A stretch of 5,158 bases of DNA from Rubritepida sp. (GTDB lineage: Bacteria; Pseudomonadota; Alphaproteobacteria; Acetobacterales; Acetobacteraceae): contig SKWC01000126.1 in the NCBI GenBank assembly GCA_007129145.1, positions 1 to 5,158 on the forward strand. Reading direction: 5' to 3'. Positions 1 to 5,138 of this stretch are shown one piece after another. Each line of letters opens with the position of its first letter. Positions within the stretch are counted from its first letter, which is position 1. Made by a program: the position numbers and the translations under genes. The notes under the pieces are model-generated. The model searched no databases. It worked only from the letters and a program-made list of their open reading frames with translations, and was not told the DNA's origin.

Positions 1-1
1 C

Positions 2-280
2 AGCGCCGACCGCTACTTCCAGGCCGAGGTCCAGGACCAGCTCAAGCTGGTGCCGGAGGGCGTGGAGGGCCGCGTGGGCTACAAGGGCCCCATGGATGCC
101 GTGCTGCACCAGCTGGTCGGCGGGCTGCGCGCCGCCATGGGCTACACGGGTGCCGCCACCATCGAGGAACTCCAGGCCAAGGCCCGCTTCCGCCGCATCA
201 CCAATGCCGGGCTGCGCGAGAGCCATGTCCACGACGTCGCGGTGACGCGCGAGGCGCCCAACTACCGCCACGACGGCTGA
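2..280 (+). CDS. guaB: Inosine-5'-monophosphate dehydrogenase, C-terminal part (5' end outside window)
   Basis: IMP dehydrogenase oxidises IMP to XMP with NAD+, the first committed step of GMP synthesis, in the cytosol. The window enters the gene just before the mobile catalytic flap. The first in-frame residues read SADRYFQAE, and the Arg-Tyr pair of DRYFQ (codons at 11-16) corresponds to the catalytic dyad of the family. It continues with KLVPEGVEGRVGYKGP, the block HQLVGGLRAAMGYTGA, and the conserved tail AGLRESHVHDV...EAPNYR. The stop is TGA at 278-280. About 92 residues are visible and appear intact. An RNA methyltransferase frame starts 10 bp downstream and guaA follows two genes later, so the two GMP-synthesis genes are clustered. 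Identification is very secure from the motifs; only the N-terminal barrel and CBS domains are out of view. Confidence 0.96.
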   Translation, partial: SADRYFQAEVQDQLKLVPEGVEGRVGYKGPMDAVLHQLVGGLRAAMGYTGAATIEELQAKARFRRITNAGLRESHVHDVAVTREAPNYRHDG

Positions 281-290
281 GCGCGCCCGC

Positions 291-1598
291 ATGACGCCCG
301 AAGGCAGGCTGGCCGCCTCCATAGACATGCTGCATGAGGTGGCGGAAGCACCCCGCCGCCCCGCGGACGCCATCGCCGCGGATTTCTTCCGCGCCCGGCG
401 CTACATCGGCGGCAGCGACCGCCGCGCCGTCTCCGACCTCGCCTGGGGGGTGCTGCGCCAGCGCCTGCGCCTCGAATGGTGGCTGCGCGAACTCGGCGCG
501 CGCCCGACGCCGCGCCTTCTCGCGCTGGCCCACATCATGCTGATCGAACGGATGCGCGCGACCGAGGCCGCAAGGCGTTTCGACGGCGGCCGCTTCGGGC
601 CGGGGCCGCTCGATGTGGGCGAGGCCGGCGTCGCGGAGGCGCTGGATGGCCGCCCGCTGATCGGCAAGGCGATGCCCGAGGGCGTGCGGCTGAACCTGCC
701 CGACTGGGCGCTGCCCGGCCTCGCCGCGCGCTTCGGGGATGCGCTCCCCGCCGAGGCGGCGGCCATGGAGAAACCCGCCCCGCTCGACCTCAGGGTCAAC
801 CGGCTGCGCGGCGAGCGCGCGGCCGCCATCGCCGCACTCCGCGCCGAGGGCTTCGCGCCCGAGCCCACCCAATTCTCGCCCGACGGGCTGCGGCTGCCGC
901 ATCGCGCCGCCATCACCGCGACAGCGGCCTACCGCGAGGGGCTGGTCGAGGTGCAGGACGAGGGCAGCCAGCTCATCGCCGCGCTGGTGGGCGCGCGGCC
1001 GGGCATGCGGGTCGCGGATTACTGCGCGGGGGCGGCGGGCAAGACGCTCGCCATGGCGGCCAGCATGGCGAACCAGGGCCGCATCACCGCCTGCGACGTC
1101 TCCGCCCCGCGGCTGGAAGGTGCGGTGAAGCGGCTGCGCCGCGCCGGCGTGCACAATGCCGAGACCCATCTGCTGGCCCCCGGCGACCGCTGGGCGAAGC
1201 GCCGCGCCGGCACCTTCGACCGCGTGCTGGTGGACGCGCCCTGCACCGGATCCGGCACATGGCGCCGCAACCCCGATGCCCGCTTCCGCACCAACGCCCA
1301 GGACCTCGCGTAGCTGACCGCCAAGCAACATGAGATTCTGTCCATGTCAGCGCAACTCGTCCGTCCCGGGGGTAGGCTGATCTATGCGACCTGTTCGCTC
1401 CTTCCCGAGGAGGACGAGATGCAGATCAGCCGGCTGACGGCAGAGCGGCCAGAGTTCCAGGAAGTGCCGCTGGCCCAGGCCTGGGGCGAGGCCGGGCTGC
1501 CCGGCAGCCCCCCCTGCACGGGGCCGCATCTGCTGCTCTCCCCCGCCGCGCATGGCACGGATGGCTTCTTCTGCGCCGTGCTCGAGCGGCGGGGCTGA
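291..1598 (+). pseudogene. RsmB/NOP family class I SAM-dependent RNA cytosine-5 methyltransferase, interrupted by an in-frame TAG
   Basis: Members of this family methylate C5 of a cytosine in rRNA or tRNA; E. coli RsmB acts on 16S rRNA C967. The frame from ATG 291 to TGA 1596-1598 has 435 codons, close to the 429 residues of E. coli RsmB, but codon 341 (1311-1313) is TAG. Before it lie an all-helical N-terminal region (about residues 1-140, the place of the NusB-like domain), the SAM-binding motif I VADYCAGAAGK (241-251), and motif IV DAPCTGSGTW with the first conserved Cys at 318. After the stop, in the same frame, come LVRPGGRLIYATCSLLPEED with the catalytic Cys of motif VI at position 368, and a normal C-terminus. 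The 340-residue product would lack the methyl-transfer nucleophile. Homologues typically have an acidic residue at this place, so GAG to TAG is a plausible single change. Alternatives are an assembly error, readthrough or suppression, or reinitiation at ATG 1344, which has no convincing Shine-Dalgarno. Family assignment is secure; the specific target base is not. Confidence 0.85.
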
Positions 1599-1609
1599 GG
1601 CGTCGGCCC

Positions 1610-2173
1610 ATGGTCACCATCCGCCGGGCGCGACCGCAGGACGCGCCCGCCATGGCCCAGGTGCATGTGGCCGCCTGGCGCAGCGCCTATGCCGGCATCC
1701 TGCCCGACGCCTATCTCGAGGCGCTCTCCGCCACGCGCGAGGCCGCTTCCTATGAACGCGCCATCCTCGCGCGCCGCGGCGGCCATGCGGGCTTCGTCGC
1801 CGTGGCCGATGCGCAGGAGGATGCCGCCCAGGGCATCATCGGCTTCGCCACCGGCGGCCTGGCCCGCCGCCCCGGCCTCGCGGAGGGCGAGGTCGAGACT
1901 CTCTATCTGCTCGACGACTTCCGCGACCGCGGCATCGGAAGGCGGCTGATGCGCGCCAGCGCCTCGCACCTCGCCTCGCTCGGCGTGCAATCGGCCTTCG
2001 CCTGGGTGCTCGCGGACAACCCCGCGCGCTGGTTCTATGAACGCCTGGGCGCGAGGCTGATGGCGCGCGAGAGGGTGGCCATCGGCGGGCGGGCGCTGAC
2101 GCAGCTGGCCTATGGCTGGGCGCCCATCCACACCCTGCTCACCGCCACCGCCAGCACCCGCCTGCCGCGCTGA
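1610..2173 (+). CDS. GNAT family N-acetyltransferase
   Basis: A 187-residue Gcn5-related N-acetyltransferase, expected to move an acetyl group from acetyl-CoA to an amine on a small molecule or protein; the substrate cannot be read from the sequence. The N-terminus VTIRRARPQDAPAMAQVHV and the AWRSAYAGILPD segment (22-33) match a common GNAT subgroup. Motif A is clear: the strand EVETLYLLDDF (94-104) is followed by the pyrophosphate-binding loop R105-D-R-G108-I-G110, fitting (Q/R)xxGx(G/A). Motif B is seen as DNPARWFYERLGAR (136-149), where the Tyr is in the usual general-acid position. The start lies 11 bp after the methyltransferase stop, with only a weak GAGG-like sequence upstream, suggesting translation coupled to the preceding frame. 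The last 15 or so residues look like a variable tail. The fold is confident and the function open. Its position before guaA suggests a passenger of the guanine operon. Confidence 0.88.
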   Translation: MVTIRRARPQDAPAMAQVHVAAWRSAYAGILPDAYLEALSATREAASYERAILARRGGHAGFVAVADAQEDAAQGIIGFATGGLARRPGLAEGEVETLYLLDDFRDRGIGRRLMRASASHLASLGVQSAFAWVLADNPARWFYERLGARLMARERVAIGGRALTQLAYGWAPIHTLLTATASTRLPR

Positions 2174-2187
2174 GCCCCGCGCCGGTG

Positions 2188-2203
2188 GCCCGCTTGAGCG
2201 GGC
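2188..2203 (+). other. Short GC-rich hairpin in the guaA leader
   Basis: A perfect 6-bp inverted repeat GCCCGC/GCGGGC with a TTGA loop sits in the 39-bp gap between the acetyltransferase stop and guaA. It ends 2 bp before the GGGAA that is the only Shine-Dalgarno-like sequence for guaA (2206-2210). No T-run follows, so it is not a standard intrinsic terminator. It could affect translation initiation or be accidental in such GC-rich DNA. Confidence 0.3.
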
Positions 2204-2212
2204 ACGGGAAAC

Positions 2213-3784
2213 ATGGTCCAAGCCGCCATGCCCGCCCACGACCACATCCTGATCCTCGACTTCGGCAGCCAGGTGACGCAGCTGATCGCCCGGCGCGTCC
2301 GCGAAGCCGGCGTCTATTGCGAGATCTGGCCCTACAACGCCGCCGATGAGGCGCGCATCCGCGCCTTCGCGCCCAAGGGGATCATCCTCTCGGGCGGCCC
2401 GGCCTCGGTGACGGAAGGCGAAAGCCCCCGCGCGCCGGAGGTGGTGTTCAGCCTCGGCGTGCCGGTGCTGGGCATCTGCTATGGCCAGCAGACCATGTGC
2501 CTGCAGCTGGGCGGCATGGTGGAGGGCTCCAGCCACCGCGAATTCGGCCGCGCCTTCGTCACCATCGAGGCCGATTGCCGCCTGACCGAGGGCGTCTGGG
2601 CCAAGGGCGCGCGCGAGCAGGTCTGGATGAGCCATGGCGACCGCGTGACCCGCCTGCCGCCGGGCTTCCGCGTCATCGGCACCAGCGAGGGCGCGCCGAT
2701 GGCCTTCACCGCCGATGACGAACGCCGCTTCTACGGCGTGCAGTTCCACCCGGAGGTGGTGCACACCCCGCATGGCGCGGCGCTGCTGCGGAACTTCACC
2801 CATGGCATCTGCGGCTGCCGCGGCGACTGGACCATGGGCGCCTACCGCGCCGAGGCCATCGCGCGCATCCGCGCCCAGGTCGGCCAGGGGCGCGTGGTCT
2901 GCGGCCTGTCGGGCGGCGTGGATTCCTCGGTCGCCGCGGTGCTGATCCATGAGGCGATCGGCGACCAGCTGACCTGCATCTATGTGGACCACGGGCTGAT
3001 GCGCGCCAATGAGAGCGCGCAGGTGGTCAAGACCTTCCGCGACCGCTTCAACATCCGCCTCATCCATCGCGACGCCTCCGACCTGTTTCTCGGCCAGCTC
3101 TCGGGCGTCACCGACCCGGAGGTGAAGCGCAAGACCATCGGCCGGCTGTTCATTGAGGTCTTCGAGGAGGAGCAGAACAAGCTCGGCGGCGCGGATTTCC
3201 TGGCCCAGGGCACGCTCTACCCGGACGTCATCGAAAGCGTGTCGGCCACCGGCGGGCCCTCGGTCACCATCAAGTCGCACCACAATGTGGGCGGGCTGCC
3301 CGAGGGCATGCGCATGAAGCTCGTGGAGCCGCTGCGCGACCTGTTCAAGGACGAGGTGCGCGCGCTGGGCCGCGAGCTCGGCATCCCGGAGGAGATCGTG
3401 GGTCGCCACCCCTTCCCCGGGCCCGGCCTCGCCATCCGCATCCCCGGCGAGGTGACGCGCGAGAAGGCCGACACGCTGCGCCAGGTGGACCGCATCTTCC
3501 TGGAGGAGATCCGCAACGCGGGGCTGTATGACGCGATCTGGCAGGCCTTCGCCGTGCTGCTGCCGGTGCGCACCGTGGGCGTGATGGGCGATGGCCGCAC
3601 CTATGACCAGGCCTGCGCGCTGCGCGCCGTCACCTCCACCGACGGCATGACGGCCGATGTCTATCCCTTCGACATGGGCTTCCTGACGCGGGTCGCGGGC
3701 CGCATCGTGAATGAGGTGCGCGGGGTGAATCGCGTGACCTATGACATCACCTCCAAGCCGCCGGGGACCATCGAATGGGAGTGA
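2213..3784 (+). CDS. guaA: GMP synthase (glutamine-hydrolysing)
   Basis: GMP synthase aminates XMP to GMP using ATP and ammonia released from glutamine, the last step of GMP synthesis. At 523 residues it is full length (E. coli 525). The N-terminal class I glutamine amidotransferase domain (about 10-200) begins ILILDFGSQVTQLIARRVRE and has the nucleophile Cys89 in GICYGQQ, with the His179 and Glu181 partners in QFHPEVVHTPHG. The ATP-pyrophosphatase domain (about 205-400) has the P-loop LSGGVDSS (232-239) and IYVDHGLMR. The C-terminal dimerisation domain ends in the family signature VYPFDMGFLTRVAGRIVNEV...RVTYDITSKPPGTIEWE. All catalytic residues are present. Two starts are possible: ATG 2213 has GGGAA 2-3 bases upstream (rather close), and ATG 2228 gives MPAHDHILILDFG, nearer the usual N-terminus but with no Shine-Dalgarno. 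Either choice leaves the domain intact. The next gene overlaps its 3' end by 10 bp. Confidence 0.98.
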   Translation: MVQAAMPAHDHILILDFGSQVTQLIARRVREAGVYCEIWPYNAADEARIRAFAPKGIILSGGPASVTEGESPRAPEVVFSLGVPVLGICYGQQTMCLQLGGMVEGSSHREFGRAFVTIEADCRLTEGVWAKGAREQVWMSHGDRVTRLPPGFRVIGTSEGAPMAFTADDERRFYGVQFHPEVVHTPHGAALLRNFTHGICGCRGDWTMGAYRAEAIARIRAQVGQGRVVCGLSGGVDSSVAAVLIHEAIGDQLTCIYVDHGLMRANESAQVVKTFRDRFNIRLIHRDASDLFLGQLSGVTDPEVKRKTIGRLFIEVFEEEQNKLGGADFLAQGTLYPDVIESVSATGGPSVTIKSHHNVGGLPEGMRMKLVEPLRDLFKDEVRALGRELGIPEEIVGRHPFPGPGLAIRIPGEVTREKADTLRQVDRIFLEEIRNAGLYDAIWQAFAVLLPVRTVGVMGDGRTYDQACALRAVTSTDGMTADVYPFDMGFLTRVAGRIVNEVRGVNRVTYDITSKPPGTIEWE

Positions 3785-4134
3785 CCACCCTCCACGGCAT
3801 CCGCAACTGCGACACGGTGAAGAAGGCGCGCGCCTGGCTGGACGCGCAGGGCGTGGCCTACGCCTTCCACGACTTCAAGACCCAGGGCCTGCCGCCCGCC
3901 ATGCTGGACGCCTGGATGCAGGAGCACGGCTGGGAAGCCCTTCTCAACCGCGCCGGCACCACCTTCCGCAAGCTGCCCGAGGCCGATCGCCTGGGGCTCG
4001 ACGCGCCCCGTGCCCGCGCGCTGATGCTGGCCCAGCCCTCCATGGTGAAGCGCCCGGTGCTGGAACTGGCCGATGGACGCCGCGTGATCGGCTTCAGGCC
4101 CGAGGGTTACGCCGCCGTTTTTTCCGTGGCGTAA
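3775..4134 (+). CDS. ArsC/Spx-family thioredoxin-fold reductase (YffB type)
   Basis: A 119-residue protein of the ArsC/Spx/YffB family, small thioredoxin-fold proteins some of which are glutathione-dependent arsenate reductases. The N-terminal GIRNCDTVKKARAWLDAQGV (8-27) carries the single conserved Cys12 in NCDT. It is followed by YAFHDFKTQGLP, the GWEALLNRAGTTFRKL block, and MVKRPVLELADGR...IGFRPEGY, as in E. coli YffB (118 residues). The RPVL/RP element near residue 95 contains the cis-Pro-like segment of the fold. The start overlaps guaA by 10 bp. ATG 3775 is preferred because GGGGA lies 7 bases upstream (3763-3767). GTG 3781 would give a more usual N-terminus but has no properly spaced Shine-Dalgarno. 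A role in arsenic resistance is not implied: no arsenic genes are near and YffB-type members are mostly uncharacterised. Overlap with guaA suggests translational coupling. Confidence 0.93.
   Translation: MGVTTLHGIRNCDTVKKARAWLDAQGVAYAFHDFKTQGLPPAMLDAWMQEHGWEALLNRAGTTFRKLPEADRLGLDAPRARALMLAQPSMVKRPVLELADGRRVIGFRPEGYAAVFSVA
4107..4134 (+). other. Hairpin spanning the last codons and stop of the ArsC-family gene
   Basis: TTACGCCGC (4107-4115) can pair with GTGGCGTAA (4126-4134): nine pairs including one G-U, seven of them a contiguous perfect match, around a 10-base loop containing six T (4118-4123). The stem includes the TAA stop. Because the T-run is in the loop and not after the stem, it does not fit an intrinsic terminator; it may slow ribosomes, protect the 3' end of the upstream message, or be coincidental. 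Confidence 0.3.
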
Positions 4135-4183
4135 GCCGCGGCATGGCCTAACCTCCCGCAACGAGCCGAGGGAGAGGAACCGC

Positions 4184-4405
4184 ATGGATCAACAGACGCC
4201 ACCCGCACCCCGCCGCGAGGTCAGCATCACCGGGCGGCTTTTCGGCCTGTCCATCATGGGCAGCGCGGTGATGTTCATCATCGTGATGGAGGGCTTCGGC
4301 CCACCCGAAATCATCGCCAACGCGAAATACATCCTGCTCGGCGCGCTGGCCGCATCCATCGCCTTGCCCATGCTGTTCTTCCGCCGCACCGTCCGGGAAG
4401 GGTGA
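4184..4405 (+). CDS. Small two-helix inner-membrane protein, unknown function
   Basis: A 73-residue protein that I cannot assign to a named family. The first 18 residues are polar and basic (Arg10, Arg11, Arg18). They are followed by a hydrophobic stretch at about 19-37 (LFGLSIMGSAVMFIIVMEGF), a short loop with GPPEIIANAK, a second hydrophobic stretch at about 48-66 (YILLGALAASIALPMLFF), and a basic end (RRTVREG). Positive charges at both ends predict a helical hairpin with both termini in the cytoplasm. Expression is well supported: GGAGAGGA at 4171-4178 is a strong Shine-Dalgarno, 5 bases from ATG 4184. This is the best ribosome-binding site in the window and follows a 49-bp gap, so the gene may be independently initiated. 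Its TGA (4403-4405) overlaps a GTG start (4402) of the next, interrupted, gene, an arrangement typical of coupled operon genes. Confidence 0.72.
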   Translation: MDQQTPPAPRREVSITGRLFGLSIMGSAVMFIIVMEGFGPPEIIANAKYILLGALAASIALPMLFFRRTVREG

Positions 4406-4485
4406 GCGCGCCCTCCGACCTCGACCTCGGGCTGCTGCGCCGCGCCTTCGCCCTCGCCGGCGAGGCGCTGCGCTCCTCTTGGTAG
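4402..4485 (+). pseudogene. 5' fragment of an interrupted host gene of unknown function
   Basis: A frame starts at GTG 4402, overlapping the previous stop by 3 bases, and reads MSAPSDLDLGLLRRAFALAG then EALR. Third positions are all G or C up to about 4476, the same style as the operon. It then enters sequence of different composition and stops at TAG 4483-4485 after 27 codons. The clean composition, the coupled start and the abrupt change suggest the first 24-26 codons of a longer gene cut by an insertion. The matching 3' part is probably the startless GC-rich frame ending at 5108. I do not recognise the family. A real 27-residue peptide is possible but less likely. Confidence 0.5.
4464..4473 (+). 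repeat. Left copy of a 10-bp direct repeat flanking the insert
   Basis: GGCGCTGCGC occurs here, at the last clean host codons, and again at 4961-4970 on the far side of the insert, in the same codon phase of the two host fragments. It could be a target-site duplication or a recombination site. It could also be chance, since it encodes Ala-Leu-Arg with codons favoured in this genome. Confidence 0.3.
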
Positions 4486-4494
4486 CGGACAGCC

Positions 4495-4518
4495 TGCTTG
4501 CCCCTCAGTAGGCGAGCA
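4495..4518 (+). other. Stem-loop at the left end of the insert
   Basis: TGCTTGCC (4495-4502) pairs with GGCGAGCA (4511-4518): eight pairs including one G-U, with an 8-base loop. It lies just 5' of ATG 4523 and its right arm covers the upstream AGGCGA ribosome-binding-site copy. It could mask that upstream start and favour the downstream one, or be an end structure of the inserted DNA. Prediction by eye only. Confidence 0.3.
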
Positions 4519-4552
4519 CTGCATGTCCCGTTATTTTAAGGCGAACTGCATG
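4510..4552 (+). repeat. Duplicated ribosome-binding-site/start-codon module
   Basis: AGGCGA followed by ACTGCATG occurs twice: AGGCGA 4510-4515 with ACTGCATG 4518-4525, and AGGCGA 4539-4544 with ACTGCATG 4545-4552. The only internal difference is two extra bases (GC) in the first copy. Both ATGs (4523 and 4550) are in the same DUF2513 frame, 27 bases apart. The second copy also forms the palindrome CTGCATGCAG (4546-4555). Confidence 0.6.
4538..4541 (+). promoter_or_regulatory. Shine-Dalgarno deciding the DUF2513 start
   Basis: AAGG lies 8 bases before ATG 4550, a good spacing. It supports initiation at 4550, where the family-like N-terminus MQRDMDLV begins, over the upstream in-frame ATG 4523, which is preceded by a weaker AGG partly within a possible stem. 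Confidence 0.5.
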
Positions 4553-4930
4553 CAGCGAGACATGGATTTAGTGCGAGACATCCTTCTTCGCGTTGAATCG
4601 GTAAGTGACCGTCCCTTGAACTCTCTCCAAATCGAGATCGAGGGCCGAGATGAACAGGAGGTTATCTACCATCTGCTGCTTTTGGAGGAAGCGGGTCTAC
4701 TTCGTGGGCAGACTGTCCATTCGATGGGTGGTGGAACAGTTTTTTTTGCTGATCGACTTACGTGGGTCGGCCACGAGTTCCTTGATGCGATCCGTGATCC
4801 GGAGCTTTGGAGGCGAACGAAATCGGGAGCTACGCGTGTTGGCACTTCTAGCCTAGAGTTCATGTGGGAATTGGCGAAAAGCTACGCAAAGCAAGTCGCG
4901 AAGGAACGGCTAGGCCTCGATCTCGCCTGA
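4550..4930 (+). CDS. DUF2513 domain-containing protein
   Basis: A 126-residue protein recognised as DUF2513, a family of unknown function found in phages, prophages and other mobile DNA. Family-like features in order are: the start MQRDMDLVRDILLRVES (1-17); an acidic turn EIEGRDEQEVIYHLLLLEEAGLL (29-51) resembling the helix-turn-helix part of a winged-helix fold; a strand-rich segment GGGTVFFADRLTW (60-72); the signature LTWVGHEFLDAIRDPELW (70-87); and a C-terminal helix SLEFMWELAKSYAKQVAKE (101-119). The winged-helix, possibly regulatory, reading is inference. ATG 4550 is chosen because the family usually begins at this methionine and AAGG is well spaced. ATG 4523 would add nine residues (MSRYFKANC). 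Base composition is far lower in GC than the neighbours, which indicates horizontal transfer. It stands alone with no phage genes in view, inside what looks like a split host gene, and its stop is almost at the right junction. The frame is intact, so it is likely functional. No promoter is evident; it may be read from the upstream operon. Confidence 0.85.
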   Translation: MQRDMDLVRDILLRVESVSDRPLNSLQIEIEGRDEQEVIYHLLLLEEAGLLRGQTVHSMGGGTVFFADRLTWVGHEFLDAIRDPELWRRTKSGATRVGTSSLEFMWELAKSYAKQVAKERLGLDLA

Positions 4931-5108
4931 ACTCGTCCAGAGGCCGCCCGGCGCCATCCTGGCGCTGCGCAACGCCCGGCCCGAGACGGCGGGGCTGTCG
5001 CTGTCCTGCCGCGCCGTGCTGGACAGCGCTGCCGAGCGCGTCGCGGTGCTGGGCCCCCTGCTGGAAGACGACGGCGGCCTGCCCCACCAGGGCTACTGGG
5101 CGGCCTGA
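4931..5108 (+). pseudogene. 3' fragment of the interrupted host gene, unknown function
   Basis: From the right edge of the insert, GC-rich coding sequence with almost only G/C third positions runs to TGA 5106-5108. It reads LVQRPPGAILALRNARPE, then TAGLSLSCRAVLDSAAERV, then AVLGPLLEDDGGLPHQGYWA and a last Ala. Going upstream in this frame there is no ATG or GTG before a TAG at 4911-4913, inside the DUF2513 gene, so it lacks a start and appears to be the C-terminal part of a gene. Joined with the fragment at 4402, it would give a protein of about 69-86 residues, depending on the junction, if nothing was lost. I do not recognise the family. Alternatively the two fragments may come from different genes or be separated by a deletion. 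Confidence 0.5.
4961..4970 (+). repeat. Right copy of the 10-bp direct repeat flanking the insert
   Basis: The second GGCGCTGCGC, 497 bp from the left copy. Collapsing the two copies into one would rejoin the host fragments in frame as EALR-NARPETAG, giving an open frame of 69 codons. This is suggestive but unproven, because the 30 bp before this copy (4931-4960) already look like host DNA. Confidence 0.3.
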
Positions 5109-5113
5109 GCCTC

Positions 5114-5138
5114 CGCCTGGCCGGGCTTCGCCCAGGCG
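5114..5138 (+). other. GC-rich hairpin after the host-gene stop
   Basis: CGCCTGG (5114-5120) pairs with CCAGGCG (5132-5138), with an 11-base loop containing a smaller GGGC/GCCC stem. It begins 6 bp after TGA 5108. No T-run follows, so intrinsic termination is doubtful. It could equally lie in coding sequence of a gene ending on the opposite strand. Confidence 0.3.

Larger units (their letters stand above)
4474..4930 (+). mobile_element. Low-GC inserted segment carrying a single DUF2513-type gene
   Basis: GC falls from about 70 percent in the flanks to roughly 50 percent here (two 60-base lines counted by hand inside give 52 percent each). Codons ending in A or T (TTA, CTT, GTT, GGT) become frequent. 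The left edge lies near 4474-4480, where the host frame loses its G/C third positions; the right edge lies between the DUF2513 stop (4928-4930) and 4970. The segment holds about 50 bp of leader plus one gene. No transposase, integrase or long terminal inverted repeat is visible, so the mechanism of insertion is unknown. It is called mobile from composition, gene disruption and the phage-like gene family. The exact ends need comparison with an uninterrupted relative. Confidence 0.55.

Noticed and set aside
198..1331. A 377-codon minus-strand frame over the methyltransferase gene
   Set aside because: Shadow of the methyltransferase frame. The protein has no domain pattern and low-complexity composition.
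1344..1598. A separate small gene starting at ATG 1344
   Set aside because: It is in the same frame as the upstream methyltransferase and contains that family's motif VI (YATCSLLPEE). It is the C-terminal part of the interrupted gene, not an independent protein, and no good Shine-Dalgarno precedes it.
1382..3409. A 675-codon open frame on the minus strand across the methyltransferase end, the acetyltransferase and guaA
   Set aside because: It is antisense to genes with clear motifs. Its composition (His/Ala/Gly/Arg-rich, no recognisable domain) is the usual artefact of GC-rich coding sequence read in the opposite strand.
3775..4134. Arsenic-resistance operon
   Set aside because: The ArsC-family protein is of the YffB type, and no arsR, arsB or acr3-like gene is near. 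The family name alone does not support arsenic detoxification.
4474..4930. Insertion sequence with terminal inverted repeats
   Set aside because: Only a 7-bp inverted match (AGGCGAG 4510-4516 with CTCGCCT 4922-4928) is found near the edges and it does not extend. No transposase is encoded.
4474..4970. Integron gene cassette with an attC site
   Set aside because: The size (about 450 bp, one gene) would fit, but I could not find the paired GTTRRRY/RYYYAAC core sites at the ends, and the gene's stop lies almost at the right junction, leaving no room for a normal attC.
4860..5087. A 75-codon minus-strand frame at the right insert junction
   Set aside because: It crosses the composition boundary between insert and host and is antisense to better-supported coding sequence. 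No motif is visible.
5114..5138. Intrinsic terminator after the host gene
   Set aside because: The hairpin is present but no T-run follows, so it is listed only as a hairpin.
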